A stretch of 64,000 nt of DNA from positions 124,001 through 188,000 of the forward strand of contig NZ_JAOAMU010000002.1 in the NCBI RefSeq assembly GCF_025154075.1. The letters run 5' to 3'. The notes under the pieces are model-generated. The model was given only the letters and a program-made list of their open reading frames with translations, was not told the origin of the DNA and made no database searches. Below, piece after piece: positions 17,407-26,480 of this stretch. Every line of letters starts with the position of its first letter. Within the stretch, counting starts at the first letter, position 1. The DNA is from Chryseobacterium herbae. Its GTDB lineage: Bacteria > Bacteroidota > Bacteroidia > Flavobacteriales > Weeksellaceae. The translations under genes and the position numbers were made by a program.

Positions 17407-17430
17407 ATATTTTAATACTTTGGTCATCAG

Positions 17431-18315
17431 TTATTTGGATTCACTTAAAATTTTCTTTGCATTTTCATTTTCAGGATTCAATTCTAATGATTTTTTATAA
17501 TTTTCCAAAGCTTCCTTCTTTTGTCCGACTTGTAAAAGCGTTTCACCATAGCTGTCATACGTGTTCCAGGCATTCGGATAAAGCTGAATATTTAATTTAA
17601 AAATTTTCAGAGCATCATCTGTTTTTTTATCACTAATCAGCTGGTAACCGAAACTATTGATCCCGTTTTCGCTGACATTATATGCAGCCTGTATTCCTTT
17701 TTTATATTCAGCATTGATAAGGGTGATGAGTTTGTCAACAGATTTTTCAGAAGCGTATGCATCATTTAAAGATATCTGGTTCATTTCCCTTTCTTTTTGT
17801 TCCTGTTCCTTTAGGGTTTCTACACGGTAATATTTCCTCTGTTCATCGGTGATTTTTGAAGGATCCATCTTGTATCTGGCCCATTTGGCATTGGTGGTTT
17901 TATCTTTGATAAACTGTGTTCCGTAGATCTGGGGCTTTTTTCTGTACATAAGATCTCTGTCTGCGGCGGCGGCATACCACCATCTGTCCAGACTAGGATC
18001 CATTTTCAGTGCCTTTTCAAAGCTTTTGACCGCCATTCCGGAAGAAATGGTATCTCCGCCATGCTGGAAGACGATACCGGAGTTAAAATGGTCTTTTGCG
18101 GTCTTTACTTTGTCTTCCTTCAATAGCGTAAAAATTCTGACACGTCTCAGACTGTCTTCCTTGCTTAGGACTTTCCAGTTGATTGGGCTTGTTTTTCTTG
18201 CATTCTGGTCATCGTCTGCCATTTTTTGAAGTTCAGGATTGTCAGTGGCTTGTGAAAATGTTTTTACGGCAAATAGCAGCAAAAGAAAAGTCAGGAAGTG
18301 AATCTTTTTGTTCAT
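17431..18315 (-). CDS. Periplasmic TPR-repeat protein
   Basis: 294 residues from the ATG at 18315 (a longer frame from 18348 starts inside the -7 box). The signal peptide is MNKKIHFLTFLLLLFAVKTFSQ (shown as adjoining parts: basic start, long Leu run, then TFSQ). At least two TPR-like units can be seen: one near residues 90-115 (AVKSFEKALKMDPS) and the best at the C-terminus (ALENYKKSLELNPENENAKK). It is likely a scaffold for protein interactions in the periplasm. It has its own promoter and terminator and stands alone between the two tRNA-Phe genes. Confidence 0.82.
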   Translation of the reverse strand: MNKKIHFLTFLLLLFAVKTFSQATDNPELQKMADDDQNARKTSPINWKVLSKEDSLRRVRIFTLLKEDKVKTAKDHFNSGIVFQHGGDTISSGMAVKSFEKALKMDPSLDRWWYAAAADRDLMYRKKPQIYGTQFIKDKTTNAKWARYKMDPSKITDEQRKYYRVETLKEQEQKEREMNQISLNDAYASEKSVDKLITLINAEYKKGIQAAYNVSENGINSFGYQLISDKKTDDALKIFKLNIQLYPNAWNTYDSYGETLLQVGQKKEALENYKKSLELNPENENAKKILSESK

Positions 18316-18345
18316 ATTTTGAATTTGATTATAGTTTGGTGAGGT

Positions 18346-18353
18346 CAAATCTA
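18346..18353 (-). promoter_or_regulatory. -7 promoter box of the TPR gene
   Basis: TAGATTTG on the minus strand, a perfect TAnnTTTG, 30 bases before the chosen ATG. The -33 region holds only a weak TTC. Confidence 0.5.
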
Positions 18354-18889
18354 TGAAAATATTTAAATTCGGAAGAACAGAATGTGTTAAAGATGAAAAT
18401 CGTTGATTTTCAAAAAAACTTAGTGTACTTTTTTATGGAGATATTATGGACTTAAAAAACTGAAGTGTCCAAAAAGCATTTGCGTCTTTTGTAATGTTTC
18501 GTTTTTTTTTAAACATTAAGATAAATTAAGGATGCAATGTTAGTTAAGGAAAAATCAAATGATTTTTTAGGCTGGACGCCTTGAAGCAAAGCTAAAACTT
18601 AATATTCTTAAAAGCTTAACAGAATCTTAATGGTTTGAATTTTTGCTTCCACAGATGATAAAGCAGATTTGCAAAAGTAAGAATTTGCATCATCTCCATA
18701 ATCTGAACGAAATATTAAAATTATATAATCTGTATCCATTTCCTTCATCAGAATCGATGAATTTGATTCCTCCTTTGCTTCCCTTTATAAATTGGATCCT
18801 CATTTTCTTTGCGTGGTAAAAACTTTATTTGCTCCCCCAAGTATTGCAGGTGATCCAAAAAAATAAAAAATGTCATAATTAATAAGCAC
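18354..18889. other. Non-coding stretch between the TPR promoter and the second tRNA-Phe terminator
   Basis: About 540 AT-rich bases without a credible gene. The middle (about 18500-18650) has short-word, repeat-like sequence (TTAAACATTAAGATAAATTAAG and later AAAGCTTAACAGAATCTTAATGG, seen in parts) that looks like decayed intergenic repeat. No RNA gene was recognised. Confidence 0.4.
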
Positions 18890-18920
18890 AAAAAAACCTC
18901 TAAAATAAATTAGAGGTTTT
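18890..18920 (-). terminator. Rho-independent terminator of the second tRNA-Phe gene
   Basis: Minus-strand arms AAAACCTCTAA and TTAGAGGTTTT with a short AT loop and a T-run, ending 5 bases from the tRNA 3' end. Confidence 0.85.
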
Positions 18921-18924
18921 AAAG

Positions 18925-18997
18925 TGGTTTCTCCAGGAATCGAACCAGGGACACATGGATTTTCAATCCATTGCTCTACCAACTGAGCTAAGAAACC
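18925..18997 (-). tRNA. tRNA-Phe (GAA), copy 2
   Basis: 73 nt, identical base for base to copy 1 at 17.2 kb, with anticodon GAA and no encoded CCA. Its terminator hairpin has a different sequence from that of copy 1. So the tRNA and its promoter boxes are conserved while the flanks are not. Confidence 0.96.
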
Positions 18998-19038
18998 ATT
19001 ATATTTTTGTTGACTTACTTCGTTGTTTTAAAGTGATG

Positions 19039-19069
19039 CAAAAGTAGTAAGTTTTCCCATATGAAGCAA
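19039..19069 (-). promoter_or_regulatory. Promoter of tRNA-Phe copy 2
   Basis: Minus strand: TTG (19067-19069), 20 bases, TACTTTTG (19039-19046). This is the same element sequence and spacing as copy 1, although the spacer sequence differs. Confidence 0.85.
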
Positions 19070-19104
19070 GTATTCGCCGTACTTTTTTTCAATAAAAATA
19101 AAAC

Positions 19105-20946
19105 TTACTGATTTTCAGCCGAATTATTTTCCTGTTCTTTTCTGATATGATCGCTCATCTCCTCCAATACAGGCTTGATCGTGCTTTCCGGAAGATCGCT
19201 GATCCGGATATACATCAATCCGTCGATAGCATCATTGAAGTTCGGGTCTACATTAAAAGCAATCACTTTAGCGTTCTGCTTGATGTATTTTTTGATCAGA
19301 ACAGGCAGCCTTAATTCAGGCTCAAGGTCATCAATGATCTTGTCCAGCTTATTCAGATCAGATTCCATTTCCTCAAAGAAAATATTTTTATCCCTGTCGC
19401 GCAGCTTTACTTTATACTCATTTTTAGGTGTGATATATTGTGCTACTGCTGAATCGAAATAATTCGAACGCATGAACTCAATCATCAGAGATTTGGAGAA
19501 TTCTGAGAACTTATTGGAAATACTTACACCGCCCATCAGGAATTTATGATCGGAATTTCTTAAGCATACATGCACAATTCCTCTCCATAAAAGGAAAAGT
19601 GGAAGTGGTTTCTGCTGATATTCCTCACAGATATAAGCACGGCCCATTTCGATCACTTTTTTGAAAAACGGGTGGATGTCCTGTTCAAACTCAAATAGAG
19701 AGCTTGTATAGAATCCTTTGATGCCGTACTTCTTCATGACCTCTTTACCCAAAGCCATTCTGTAAGCTCCGGCAAGTTTCTCAGCACTGCTGTCCCAAAG
19801 GAATAGGTGATGATAATGCTTGTCGTATTCATCCAGGTCAAATGGAAGGTTACTTCCTTCACCTACAGCACGGAAAGTGAGCTCTCTCTGGCGCCCGATT
19901 TCTCTCATAACCGAAGGGATTTCCTCATAAGTCGTGAAATAAATCTCGTAGTTTCCGTTACTGAAAAGCATTTTATCTGTTCCTTTCAGTCTGTTGATAT
20001 CCTTAAGAATGTCTTCTTTAGGGGTTTCGTCAATGATATTCTGAACTATGTTTTCTTCTTTTAAAAGAGGAAATTTAACGGTTAAATTTTTAAGATTGAT
20101 GCTCTGTGCCAGTGATTTTCTCTTTTCGTAGTAAGATTTCATCATATACACTTTACGCTTCAGAAACTCACCCAGCTCTTCAATGGTTTCGCTTTCATCC
20201 ATAGCTTTCACAGTGATGGGTTTTCCAATCCTGATTCTGATAGGTTTTTCCCTGTCATTCATCATTTCGGCAGGAAGCATCAGCGTCTGTAAACTTGGAT
20301 GAAGTTTGGCCACCTGATAAAAAAGGCGGCTGTTTTTAGCATGGAAATATAAAGGAACTACCGGTACTTTAGCCATTCTGATCAGCTTAAGGGCTGGTTT
20401 TTCCCATTCTCTGTCCAGGATTTCTCCGTAAGGATTATTTTTATTGGAAACTTCTCCGGCAGGGAAAATACCTACACAGCCTCCGTTCTGAAGGTGTTTC
20501 AGCGTTTCACGCATTCCAGAAGTACTGCTGTACGCATCTTTTCTGTTCTCAAAAGGGTTCACAGATATCACGTACGGTTCCATCGGTTTGATCTTTTCCA
20601 GAAGGAAATTTCCCATCACCTTAAAATCCGGACGTACTTCCGATAGGATTTTGCACATTAAAATTCCGTCGATGGCACCCAGCGGGTGATTCGAAACCAG
20701 AATAAACGGTCCCGTCTTGGGAACTTTTGCAAGATCTTCCTCAAAAGCGATATAACTTAAATTTCTTTCTCTTACAAATGAGTCGAAAAAGTCTTTGCCT
20801 TCTTTATCTTTTAGTTTATCGTATAATCTATTAACTTCATTTATTTTGGCAATGCTCATCACGGCAGATGCTACCGGGTTTTTCAGGAACCCGATTTTGC
20901 TTAAGCCGGAAGCTGTGATAAGATCGTTTTTCGAAATTAAACTCAT
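19105..20946 (-). CDS. olsF: Two-domain acyltransferase, ornithine-lipid synthase OlsF-like
   Basis: 613 residues. The N-terminal PlsC-type O-acyltransferase domain (about 60-280) has the NHPLGAIDG active-site motif (His87, Asp93) and FPAGEVS (161-167) in place of the FPEGTRS block. The C-terminal ~315-560 resembles OlsB/haemolysin-type N-acyltransferases (FRAVGEGSN, then LFLWDSSAEKLAGAYRMALG, then FEFEQDIHPFF). This order of fused domains is that of OlsF, which makes ornithine or related amino-acid lipids. The symbol is by family resemblance. It is 22 bases downstream of the aspartate kinase gene and probably co-transcribed with it. Confidence 0.8.
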   Translation of the reverse strand: MSLISKNDLITASGLSKIGFLKNPVASAVMSIAKINEVNRLYDKLKDKEGKDFFDSFVRERNLSYIAFEEDLAKVPKTGPFILVSNHPLGAIDGILMCKILSEVRPDFKVMGNFLLEKIKPMEPYVISVNPFENRKDAYSSTSGMRETLKHLQNGGCVGIFPAGEVSNKNNPYGEILDREWEKPALKLIRMAKVPVVPLYFHAKNSRLFYQVAKLHPSLQTLMLPAEMMNDREKPIRIRIGKPITVKAMDESETIEELGEFLKRKVYMMKSYYEKRKSLAQSINLKNLTVKFPLLKEENIVQNIIDETPKEDILKDINRLKGTDKMLFSNGNYEIYFTTYEEIPSVMREIGRQRELTFRAVGEGSNLPFDLDEYDKHYHHLFLWDSSAEKLAGAYRMALGKEVMKKYGIKGFYTSSLFEFEQDIHPFFKKVIEMGRAYICEEYQQKPLPLFLLWRGIVHVCLRNSDHKFLMGGVSISNKFSEFSKSLMIEFMRSNYFDSAVAQYITPKNEYKVKLRDRDKNIFFEEMESDLNKLDKIIDDLEPELRLPVLIKKYIKQNAKVIAFNVDPNFNDAIDGLMYIRISDLPESTIKPVLEEMSDHIRKEQENNSAENQ

Positions 20947-20968
20947 ATGTGTTTAGTCGCAGTTAAAA

Positions 20969-22207
20969 TTATTGTGTTACCATTTGAACCGTATTTTTAG
21001 AAATCTGTTCCAATAATACATTTTTTTCTTGGTAAAATTTGTCAATATGATCCATTTTCGCATTTCTTACTGTGAATAAAGATACATTTTTAACCGCTTT
21101 GGTTTTAAATATTTTTTGAAGTTCTTCATTAAACTCATCTACATTGTCAAATTTATCTTCCAGACACAAAGCCAGTGAGATAGCGGAATTCTGCATCAGA
21201 GACACTTTTATTTTATATTTGGAAAGGTACCCGAAAATAAGACTCATATGATCTTCTGCAATGAATGAGAAGTCTCTGGTAGATATTTTTAGCAGGACCT
21301 GATTTTCTTTTAAAATATAAGATTCTTCGTGTTGATTATGATCTGAAGCTCCTACTTTAGTCCCTTCTTTTGTAGGATCTACGAAAGATTTCACATAAAA
21401 AGGAATTGCTTTCTGCTGAAGTGGCTGTAATGTTTTAGGGTGAATGACACTGGCTCCGTAATAAGCCAATTCAATCGCTTCCTCATAAGAAATATGGGAA
21501 AGAAGAGTCACATCACTGAACTTTCTCGGATCTCCTGTCATGACTCCCGGTACATCTTTCCAGATCGTCATGGCATCTGCATTCAGGCAGTAGGCGAAAA
21601 TAGCTGCAGAATAGTCAGAACCTTCTCTTCCTAAAGTCACGGTGAAATTATTGTCATCAGAACCAATAAATCCCTGTGTTACATAACAGATTTCAGGATT
21701 TAAAGTCGCAATAAATCCCTCTGTTTTTGCCCAGTCTACAGCACCTTCCCGGTAAGAATTATCAGTTTTGATATAATCTCTGGCATCTAACCACTGATTG
21801 GTAAACTGAATTTCGTTCAGATATTCGCTTAAGATTTTTGTAGAGATCATTTCTCCACAGCTTACCACCTGGTCATAGACGAAGCTGTAATTGGGAGATT
21901 TGTTTCTTCGTAAAAAAGAATCGATGTCATCGAAAAATACATTGATCTCAGCAAAAACAGCATGGTTTTCAGGAAACAGACCATCTGCAATCTCAATGTG
22001 TTTTCGTTTTATCTTTTCAATCTCAGTTTGATAGTTATCCTTCTTGAAATAAAGTTCTACAACCTTTTCCAATTCATTCGTCGTCTTGCCCATTGCTGAA
22101 ATAACCAGCAAACACTTAGCAAATCCCTGGCTTTGTAAAACCATAGACACATTTTTTACACTCTCGGCATCTTTCACAGATGCTCCACCAAACTTGAAAA
22201 TTTTCAT
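20969..22207 (-). CDS. Aspartate kinase (monofunctional)
   Basis: 412 residues. The N-terminal kinase motif is KFGGASVKD (residues 4-12), and VTLGREGSDYSAA in the middle is the aspartokinase phosphate/substrate loop. A C-terminal ACT-like region (about 300-400) is expected to bind amino-acid effectors. There is no homoserine dehydrogenase domain. It catalyses the first step from aspartate towards lysine, threonine and methionine. A -7 box lies about 60 bases upstream and olsF-like follows. Confidence 0.92.
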   Translation of the reverse strand: MKIFKFGGASVKDAESVKNVSMVLQSQGFAKCLLVISAMGKTTNELEKVVELYFKKDNYQTEIEKIKRKHIEIADGLFPENHAVFAEINVFFDDIDSFLRRNKSPNYSFVYDQVVSCGEMISTKILSEYLNEIQFTNQWLDARDYIKTDNSYREGAVDWAKTEGFIATLNPEICYVTQGFIGSDDNNFTVTLGREGSDYSAAIFAYCLNADAMTIWKDVPGVMTGDPRKFSDVTLLSHISYEEAIELAYYGASVIHPKTLQPLQQKAIPFYVKSFVDPTKEGTKVGASDHNQHEESYILKENQVLLKISTRDFSFIAEDHMSLIFGYLSKYKIKVSLMQNSAISLALCLEDKFDNVDEFNEELQKIFKTKAVKNVSLFTVRNAKMDHIDKFYQEKNVLLEQISKNTVQMVTQ

Positions 22208-22264
22208 TAATTTGTTTAAAATAAAATTGTTAGATTAAAAATTACATGAGTTTTTTACGGAGGT

Positions 22265-22272
22265 CAAAATTA
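22265..22272 (-). promoter_or_regulatory. -7 promoter box of the aspartate kinase gene
   Basis: TAATTTTG on the minus strand, a perfect TAnnTTTG, 57 bases before the start codon. The -33 position has only TTT-like sequence. The remaining 22.2-22.5 kb gap holds no gene; a one-mismatch box (GAAATTTG, 22503-22510) precedes fbp. Confidence 0.45.
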
Positions 22273-22532
22273 TAAATTTACAACGAGATATGAAAGTATC
22301 CTGCGATTGGAAGAAATTAAGATTTTATTAAAATTGAGACTTGATGTGGATTATCAGAATTTTATTGATTTATTGTCATCAAATGGGGATTAATAATGCA
22401 ATTAAAAATTTAAGCGTACCTCATAGATGTATTTGTATTGTGTTGGTATACAGTGATTAAGGTCTTTTGTAATAAAAGCTTTATTTCTCGGATAAATTTT
22501 CCGAAATTTGGGGAAAACGTAAAAAGAAAAAT

Positions 22533-23549
22533 ATGTCAAATCAACCATTACAGACTTTAGGAGAATTTCTTATAGATAAGCAGGACGATTTTCAGTATTC
22601 TACAGGTGAATTTTCCCGTCTTCTGAGCGCTATAAGATTGGCTTCGAAAGTGGTAAACAGAGAAGTAAATAAAGCCGGAATTGTAGATATTACAGGAGCT
22701 GCCGGCAACCAGAATATTCAGGGGGAAGAACAGCAGAAACTTGATGTAATTGCCAATGAAATTTTTATTACGGCTTTGTCTCAGAGAGAGGTGGTTTGTG
22801 GTATTGCTTCTGAGGAAAATGATGATTTTATTGACATTAAGTGTGGTGAAAACGGTCATTTAAGTAAATATGTAGTACTGATTGATCCTTTAGACGGATC
22901 TTCAAATATCGATGTAAACGTTTCCGTAGGAACTATTTTCTCTATTTACAGAAGGGTAACGGAACCCGGAACTCCGGTTCAGCTGGAAGATTTCCTTCAA
23001 AAAGGAATCAACCAGATCGCAGCAGGATATGTGATCTACGGTTCTTCTACTATGATCGTTTACACGACCGGAAATGGAGTGAACGGATTTACTTTGGATC
23101 CATCACTGGGAACCTATTATCTTTCTCACCCGAATATGACGTTTCCTGCCAGTGGAAAAATTTACTCCATCAACGAAGGAAACTATATCAAATTTCCTCA
23201 GGGCGTAAAAAACTACCTTAAGTATTGCCAGATGGAGGAAGGTGACCGTCCTTATACTTCAAGATATATCGGTTCTTTGGTGGCAGATTTTCACAGAAAT
23301 ATGCTGAAAGGGGGAATCTATATTTATCCTTCTTATTCTCAGGCTCCGAATGGAAAACTGAGATTGCTGTATGAATGTAATCCTATGGCGTTCCTTGCTG
23401 AACAGGCCGGAGGAAAAGCTACAGACGGATTCAGAAGAATTCTTGAAGTAGAGCCTACAGAACTTCACCAGAGAATTCCGTTTTTCTGCGGAAGCATCAA
23501 TATGGTGGAAAAAGCTGAGGAATTTATGAGGATCGACAGTGTAAAATAA
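22533..23549 (+). CDS. fbp: Fructose-1,6-bisphosphatase class I
   Basis: 338 residues covering the whole family. Metal and substrate motifs are present: [10 protein letters not shown], then [20 protein letters not shown] (the [10 protein letters not shown] signature), then [14 protein letters not shown] and the C-terminal [12 protein letters not shown]. It removes the 1-phosphate of fructose 1,6-bisphosphate in gluconeogenesis. The stop codon overlaps the menC start (TAATG), an unusual partnership that probably reflects only shared transcription. Confidence 0.96.
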   Translation: MSNQPLQTLGEFLIDKQDDFQYSTGEFSRLLSAIRLASKVVNREVNKAGIVDITGAAGNQNIQGEEQQKLDVIANEIFITALSQREVVCGIASEENDDFIDIKCGENGHLSKYVVLIDPLDGSSNIDVNVSVGTIFSIYRRVTEPGTPVQLEDFLQKGINQIAAGYVIYGSSTMIVYTTGNGVNGFTLDPSLGTYYLSHPNMTFPASGKIYSINEGNYIKFPQGVKNYLKYCQMEEGDRPYTSRYIGSLVADFHRNMLKGGIYIYPSYSQAPNGKLRLLYECNPMAFLAEQAGGKATDGFRRILEVEPTELHQRIPFFCGSINMVEKAEEFMRIDSVK

Positions 23550-24556
23550 TGACAGGAAAATATTCCAGATATTTATTAGAATTCAAACGCCCGAGCGGAA
23601 CATCTCGCGGCGTTTTGCATGAAAAGGAGACCTTTATTCTCGAAGTTGAAGACAACGGGAGAAAAGGAACCGGAGAGTGCGCCGTGTTCAGAGGACTGAG
23701 TTTCGATGACCGGCCGGATTATGAAGAAAAATTGCAATGGCTTTGTGAAAACATCAATCAGGATGTTTTGTATTTAAAGGAAGAACTGAAAGCATTTCCA
23801 TCCATTTGGTTCGGATATGAGCAGGCGGTTTTGAATTTGAAACATGGAGATCATCTTTATTTCCCAAGTGAATTTACGGAAGGAAAATCAGCTATTATGA
23901 TCAACGGACTGATCTGGATGGGAGATGTTCACTATATGGAAGAGCAGATTCGAGAAAAGCTTGAAAGCGGTTTCCATTGCATCAAACTCAAGATCGGAGT
24001 AGATTGGGAATCTGAACATAAGGTTCTTCAGAAATTAAGAGAGAAATTTTCAAAAGATCAATTGGAACTTCGTGTAGACGCTAATGGTGGGTTCAATAGA
24101 GAAGAAGCAGAGGTTGTTTTGCAGCAGCTTGCTGAGCTTCATATTCATTCTATCGAGCAACCTATAAAAGCCGGGAATTGGGCTGATATGGCATCATTGT
24201 GCGTGATAACGCCAACTCCTATTGCTTTGGATGAGGAATTGATTGGGATTACGGATCTTGCTGAAAAGAAAAAGCTTTTGGAAACCATCAAGCCACAATA
24301 TATTATTCTGAAGCCGGCTTTGGTTGGCGGTTTTACAGGTTCAGACGAATGGATTTCTCTTGCAGAAGAACATAATATCGGTTGGTGGATTACTTCCGCC
24401 CTGGAAAGCAATATTGGGCTTAACGCCATCGCACAGTATACTTTCACAAAAAAAAGTCCGATGCCACAAGGTTTGGGCACCGGATCTTTATTTGTAAATA
24501 ATTTTGAATCTAGCTTAGAATTGAGCAATGAACTGCTCAGGTTTAAGACGATCTAA
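23549..24556 (+). CDS. menC: o-Succinylbenzoate synthase
   Basis: 335-residue enolase-superfamily enzyme. The catalytic and metal set is complete: K146/K148 in the KLKIG strand, D177 in RVDANGG, E203 in IEQPI, D228 in ALDEE and K255 in ILKPAL. It dehydrates SHCHC to o-succinylbenzoate in menaquinone synthesis. Related enolase-superfamily racemases remain possible, but the N-terminal FKRPSGTSRGVL and GECAVFRGLS patterns favour MenC. It is translationally coupled to fbp. Confidence 0.9.
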   Translation: MTGKYSRYLLEFKRPSGTSRGVLHEKETFILEVEDNGRKGTGECAVFRGLSFDDRPDYEEKLQWLCENINQDVLYLKEELKAFPSIWFGYEQAVLNLKHGDHLYFPSEFTEGKSAIMINGLIWMGDVHYMEEQIREKLESGFHCIKLKIGVDWESEHKVLQKLREKFSKDQLELRVDANGGFNREEAEVVLQQLAELHIHSIEQPIKAGNWADMASLCVITPTPIALDEELIGITDLAEKKKLLETIKPQYIILKPALVGGFTGSDEWISLAEEHNIGWWITSALESNIGLNAIAQYTFTKKSPMPQGLGTGSLFVNNFESSLELSNELLRFKTI

Positions 24557-24569
24557 GAAAGAAAATGAA

Positions 24570-24734
24570 TTAAAGCTCAGGGCATACAGGATTGTTCATG
24601 TGCTCGTCATCCCATGCTCTGCAGCATCTTTTTCTTGGGTCCCAGCTGCTGCAGCCGATCGGGATAATCCCTCCTTTGATGGTTTTTAATTCTCCCTTTT
24701 GAAGTTTTCTCATGTTGTCGGTTAGGTTTTTCAT
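24570..24734 (-). CDS. Double-glycine leader peptide, bacteriocin-like (54 residues)
   Basis: A small gene, easily missed. The leader MKNLTDNMRKLQKGELKTIK is followed by GG at residues 21-22, the classical cut site of C39-peptidase ABC exporters. The predicted mature part is 32 residues, IIPIGCSSWDP to PVCPEL, with four Cys (28, 37, 38, 51), including a CC pair in RKRCCRAW. This matches the short bacteriocin-like peptides annotated in Chryseobacterium (from memory). No exporter or immunity gene is adjacent. The gene is convergent with menC, 13 bases from its stop. The activity is unknown. Confidence 0.75.
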   Translation of the reverse strand: MKNLTDNMRKLQKGELKTIKGGIIPIGCSSWDPRKRCCRAWDDEHMNNPVCPEL

Positions 24735-24824
24735 AATAAAGATTTTAATTGGATTGGTATCGTAAATATCAATCTCTTTTTCTTATTATACAAGAATTTA
24801 ACTTAAATTAACTAAATTCACCTA

Positions 24825-24960
24825 TCAGGGATATGCTAATTGTATAATGTTGCCTTCTTTATCAGAAAATCATAGATGATATAGTAAAAACAGATTTGGC
24901 TTCCATACATAAAACGGAAGTGAGACGGTATTCGAAGGTAAGGTAAAAGTAGTATTATGG
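24825..24960 (-). pseudogene. Possible remnant of a glyoxalase/VOC-type gene end
   Basis: The minus strand reads FSDKEGNIIQLAYP and then a stop at 24825, which resembles the C-terminal strand of VOC-superfamily proteins. The same frame carries an in-frame TGA just before it (24870-24872), so no intact gene exists. The upstream codons have only weak similarity to anything. The rest of the 24735-25192 gap shows no gene or hairpin. Confidence 0.25.
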
Positions 24961-25192
24961 TCGGATAGTTTTTTGTTTTTTTAAGGGTTAATGTTGTTCA
25001 ATTAAATCACGTCTTTTACGAAAATTGCTTTCTTAATATAATTCAATAAATAAGAAAACTTGCTTTTTATTCTTTTCATGATGAAATTTATATTTCTCTG
25101 TTTAATGAAAATTTACAATCTTTATGCCAATTTAAACACAAGTTTAAAGTTTAACATATGATTCATCTCATGGGCTTTTTTTTAATATATTG

Positions 25193-26323
25193 TTAAGAAA
25201 TAATTGTGAATGTATTCTCGTTATTCTTTGATCTACCGGTAATTAGATTCCGGTCTACACCATATAAATTCTGGTAAATATCCTTTTGTACCATTGAACT
25301 GGAAAGGTATCCCCAATGGTTTCCCACTTCATATTTAAAACTGTTCAGCACATCATCCTGTACAAAAGTGCAGTCGATGACGGAAACAATATCTTTGAAT
25401 TTTTCAAGATCGCCGGGTCCGTTTTTACCCAATCTTGGAGTCAGAATATTTTTGGTGAACTGTGAAATTCCCAATATGGTATCTTTCCTGTTTAAATAGA
25501 TGGAAACACGATTCGCCAGCAGTGGCAATTTATTGAAAGAATCTTCCGAATCTTCAAACACTTTATAGGTTACATCCGCATTCAGAAGAAGTACCTGATC
25601 AATCACCCGCAGGATATTTTCCTTTTTTAAGCTGTACAGCATACTTTGCAGGACTCTGTTTCCCATAGAATGAGCCATCAGGTGTATCCTTTGGTTGCAG
25701 GGAGCCAGATCACGGTTCGAAAAAATGTCCTTTAAAAACTGGGTGTAAAAATAAAATAGTCTCATCAGCGAAGATCCTGAATTGATGCTTGATGCCTTGT
25801 CATCAAAATAAGTCAGGGGAACGATACTGCTTGAAGCCGGCCAGCTTACGAACAGAATATGCTCTACCGGTGATGCCGGATTATCGATAAACAGTTTTTT
25901 AAGGTCAATCATGGCCTTTAATTCATCATCAAAATCATATGCATAACCATGGATAAAGATCAGAACATCGCTTCGGTCTTTTGTGGAAGACATATTTTTA
26001 TAGAGTTCATAGAACATTCGCTGGGTTCCGCCGAGATTATTGGCTGTAAGAGCCGATTTTTTAATGCCTTTTTCGTTCTGTAAAACTTCCAGAACATCCT
26101 GGTAGCCTTGTTTTTCGGGCTCAGAGAATAATTTGTAGTTTAAAATGTTTCTGTTGGTGTAATCTTTCTTCTTTTTGGCCGCTGCGGTAGGCTCAATGTA
26201 AGTGTCAAAATCACATTTTGCGATCCTGAAATTGGGAATAGAGTATTCATCATTGGAAAATGAATCTGCTTTTTCGCCTTTATGACGGACGATCTTACGA
26301 TTGCTTAGGATATAAACAGCCAT
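25193..26323 (-). CDS. Alpha/beta hydrolase of DUF900 type
   Basis: 376 residues. A lipase-like core is visible: LIFIHGYAYDFDD (122-134), the nucleophile elbow AHSMGN with Ser219, an acid candidate Asp250 in LLNADVTY, and His in GNHWGY near residue 344. The first ~100 residues form a distinct N-terminal extension (MAVYILSNRKI) typical of this group. It is cytoplasmic, with no signal peptide. The substrate is unknown. It is transcribed divergently from glnS. Confidence 0.8.
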   Translation of the reverse strand: MAVYILSNRKIVRHKGEKADSFSNDEYSIPNFRIAKCDFDTYIEPTAAAKKKKDYTNRNILNYKLFSEPEKQGYQDVLEVLQNEKGIKKSALTANNLGGTQRMFYELYKNMSSTKDRSDVLIFIHGYAYDFDDELKAMIDLKKLFIDNPASPVEHILFVSWPASSSIVPLTYFDDKASSINSGSSLMRLFYFYTQFLKDIFSNRDLAPCNQRIHLMAHSMGNRVLQSMLYSLKKENILRVIDQVLLLNADVTYKVFEDSEDSFNKLPLLANRVSIYLNRKDTILGISQFTKNILTPRLGKNGPGDLEKFKDIVSVIDCTFVQDDVLNSFKYEVGNHWGYLSSSMVQKDIYQNLYGVDRNLITGRSKNNENTFTIIS

Positions 26324-26434
26324 AGTCAGTATTTTTTACAAACGGTTTTTAGTCTTCCCTAAATTAATAAAAAATATTGAATTATCATCAGTTTCGCTTT
26401 TAAATTATCATTTTCGTAAGCCCTAAATTTTCCT

Positions 26435-26442
26435 TAACTTTG
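26435..26442 (+). promoter_or_regulatory. -7 promoter box of glnS
   Basis: TAACTTTG, a perfect TAnnTTTG, 38 bases before the ATG at 26481. It supports that start over the in-frame codon at 26454, which lies almost at the expected transcription start. No clear TTG at -33. Confidence 0.5.
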
Positions 26443-26480
26443 TAAAACTTTTTTTGCATACAATAAAAGCTAATTTAATA

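Noticed and set aside
24825..24960. Intact glyoxalase gene
   Set aside because: Only a short C-terminal-like stretch is present and the frame is interrupted by TGA; kept as a low-confidence remnant only.
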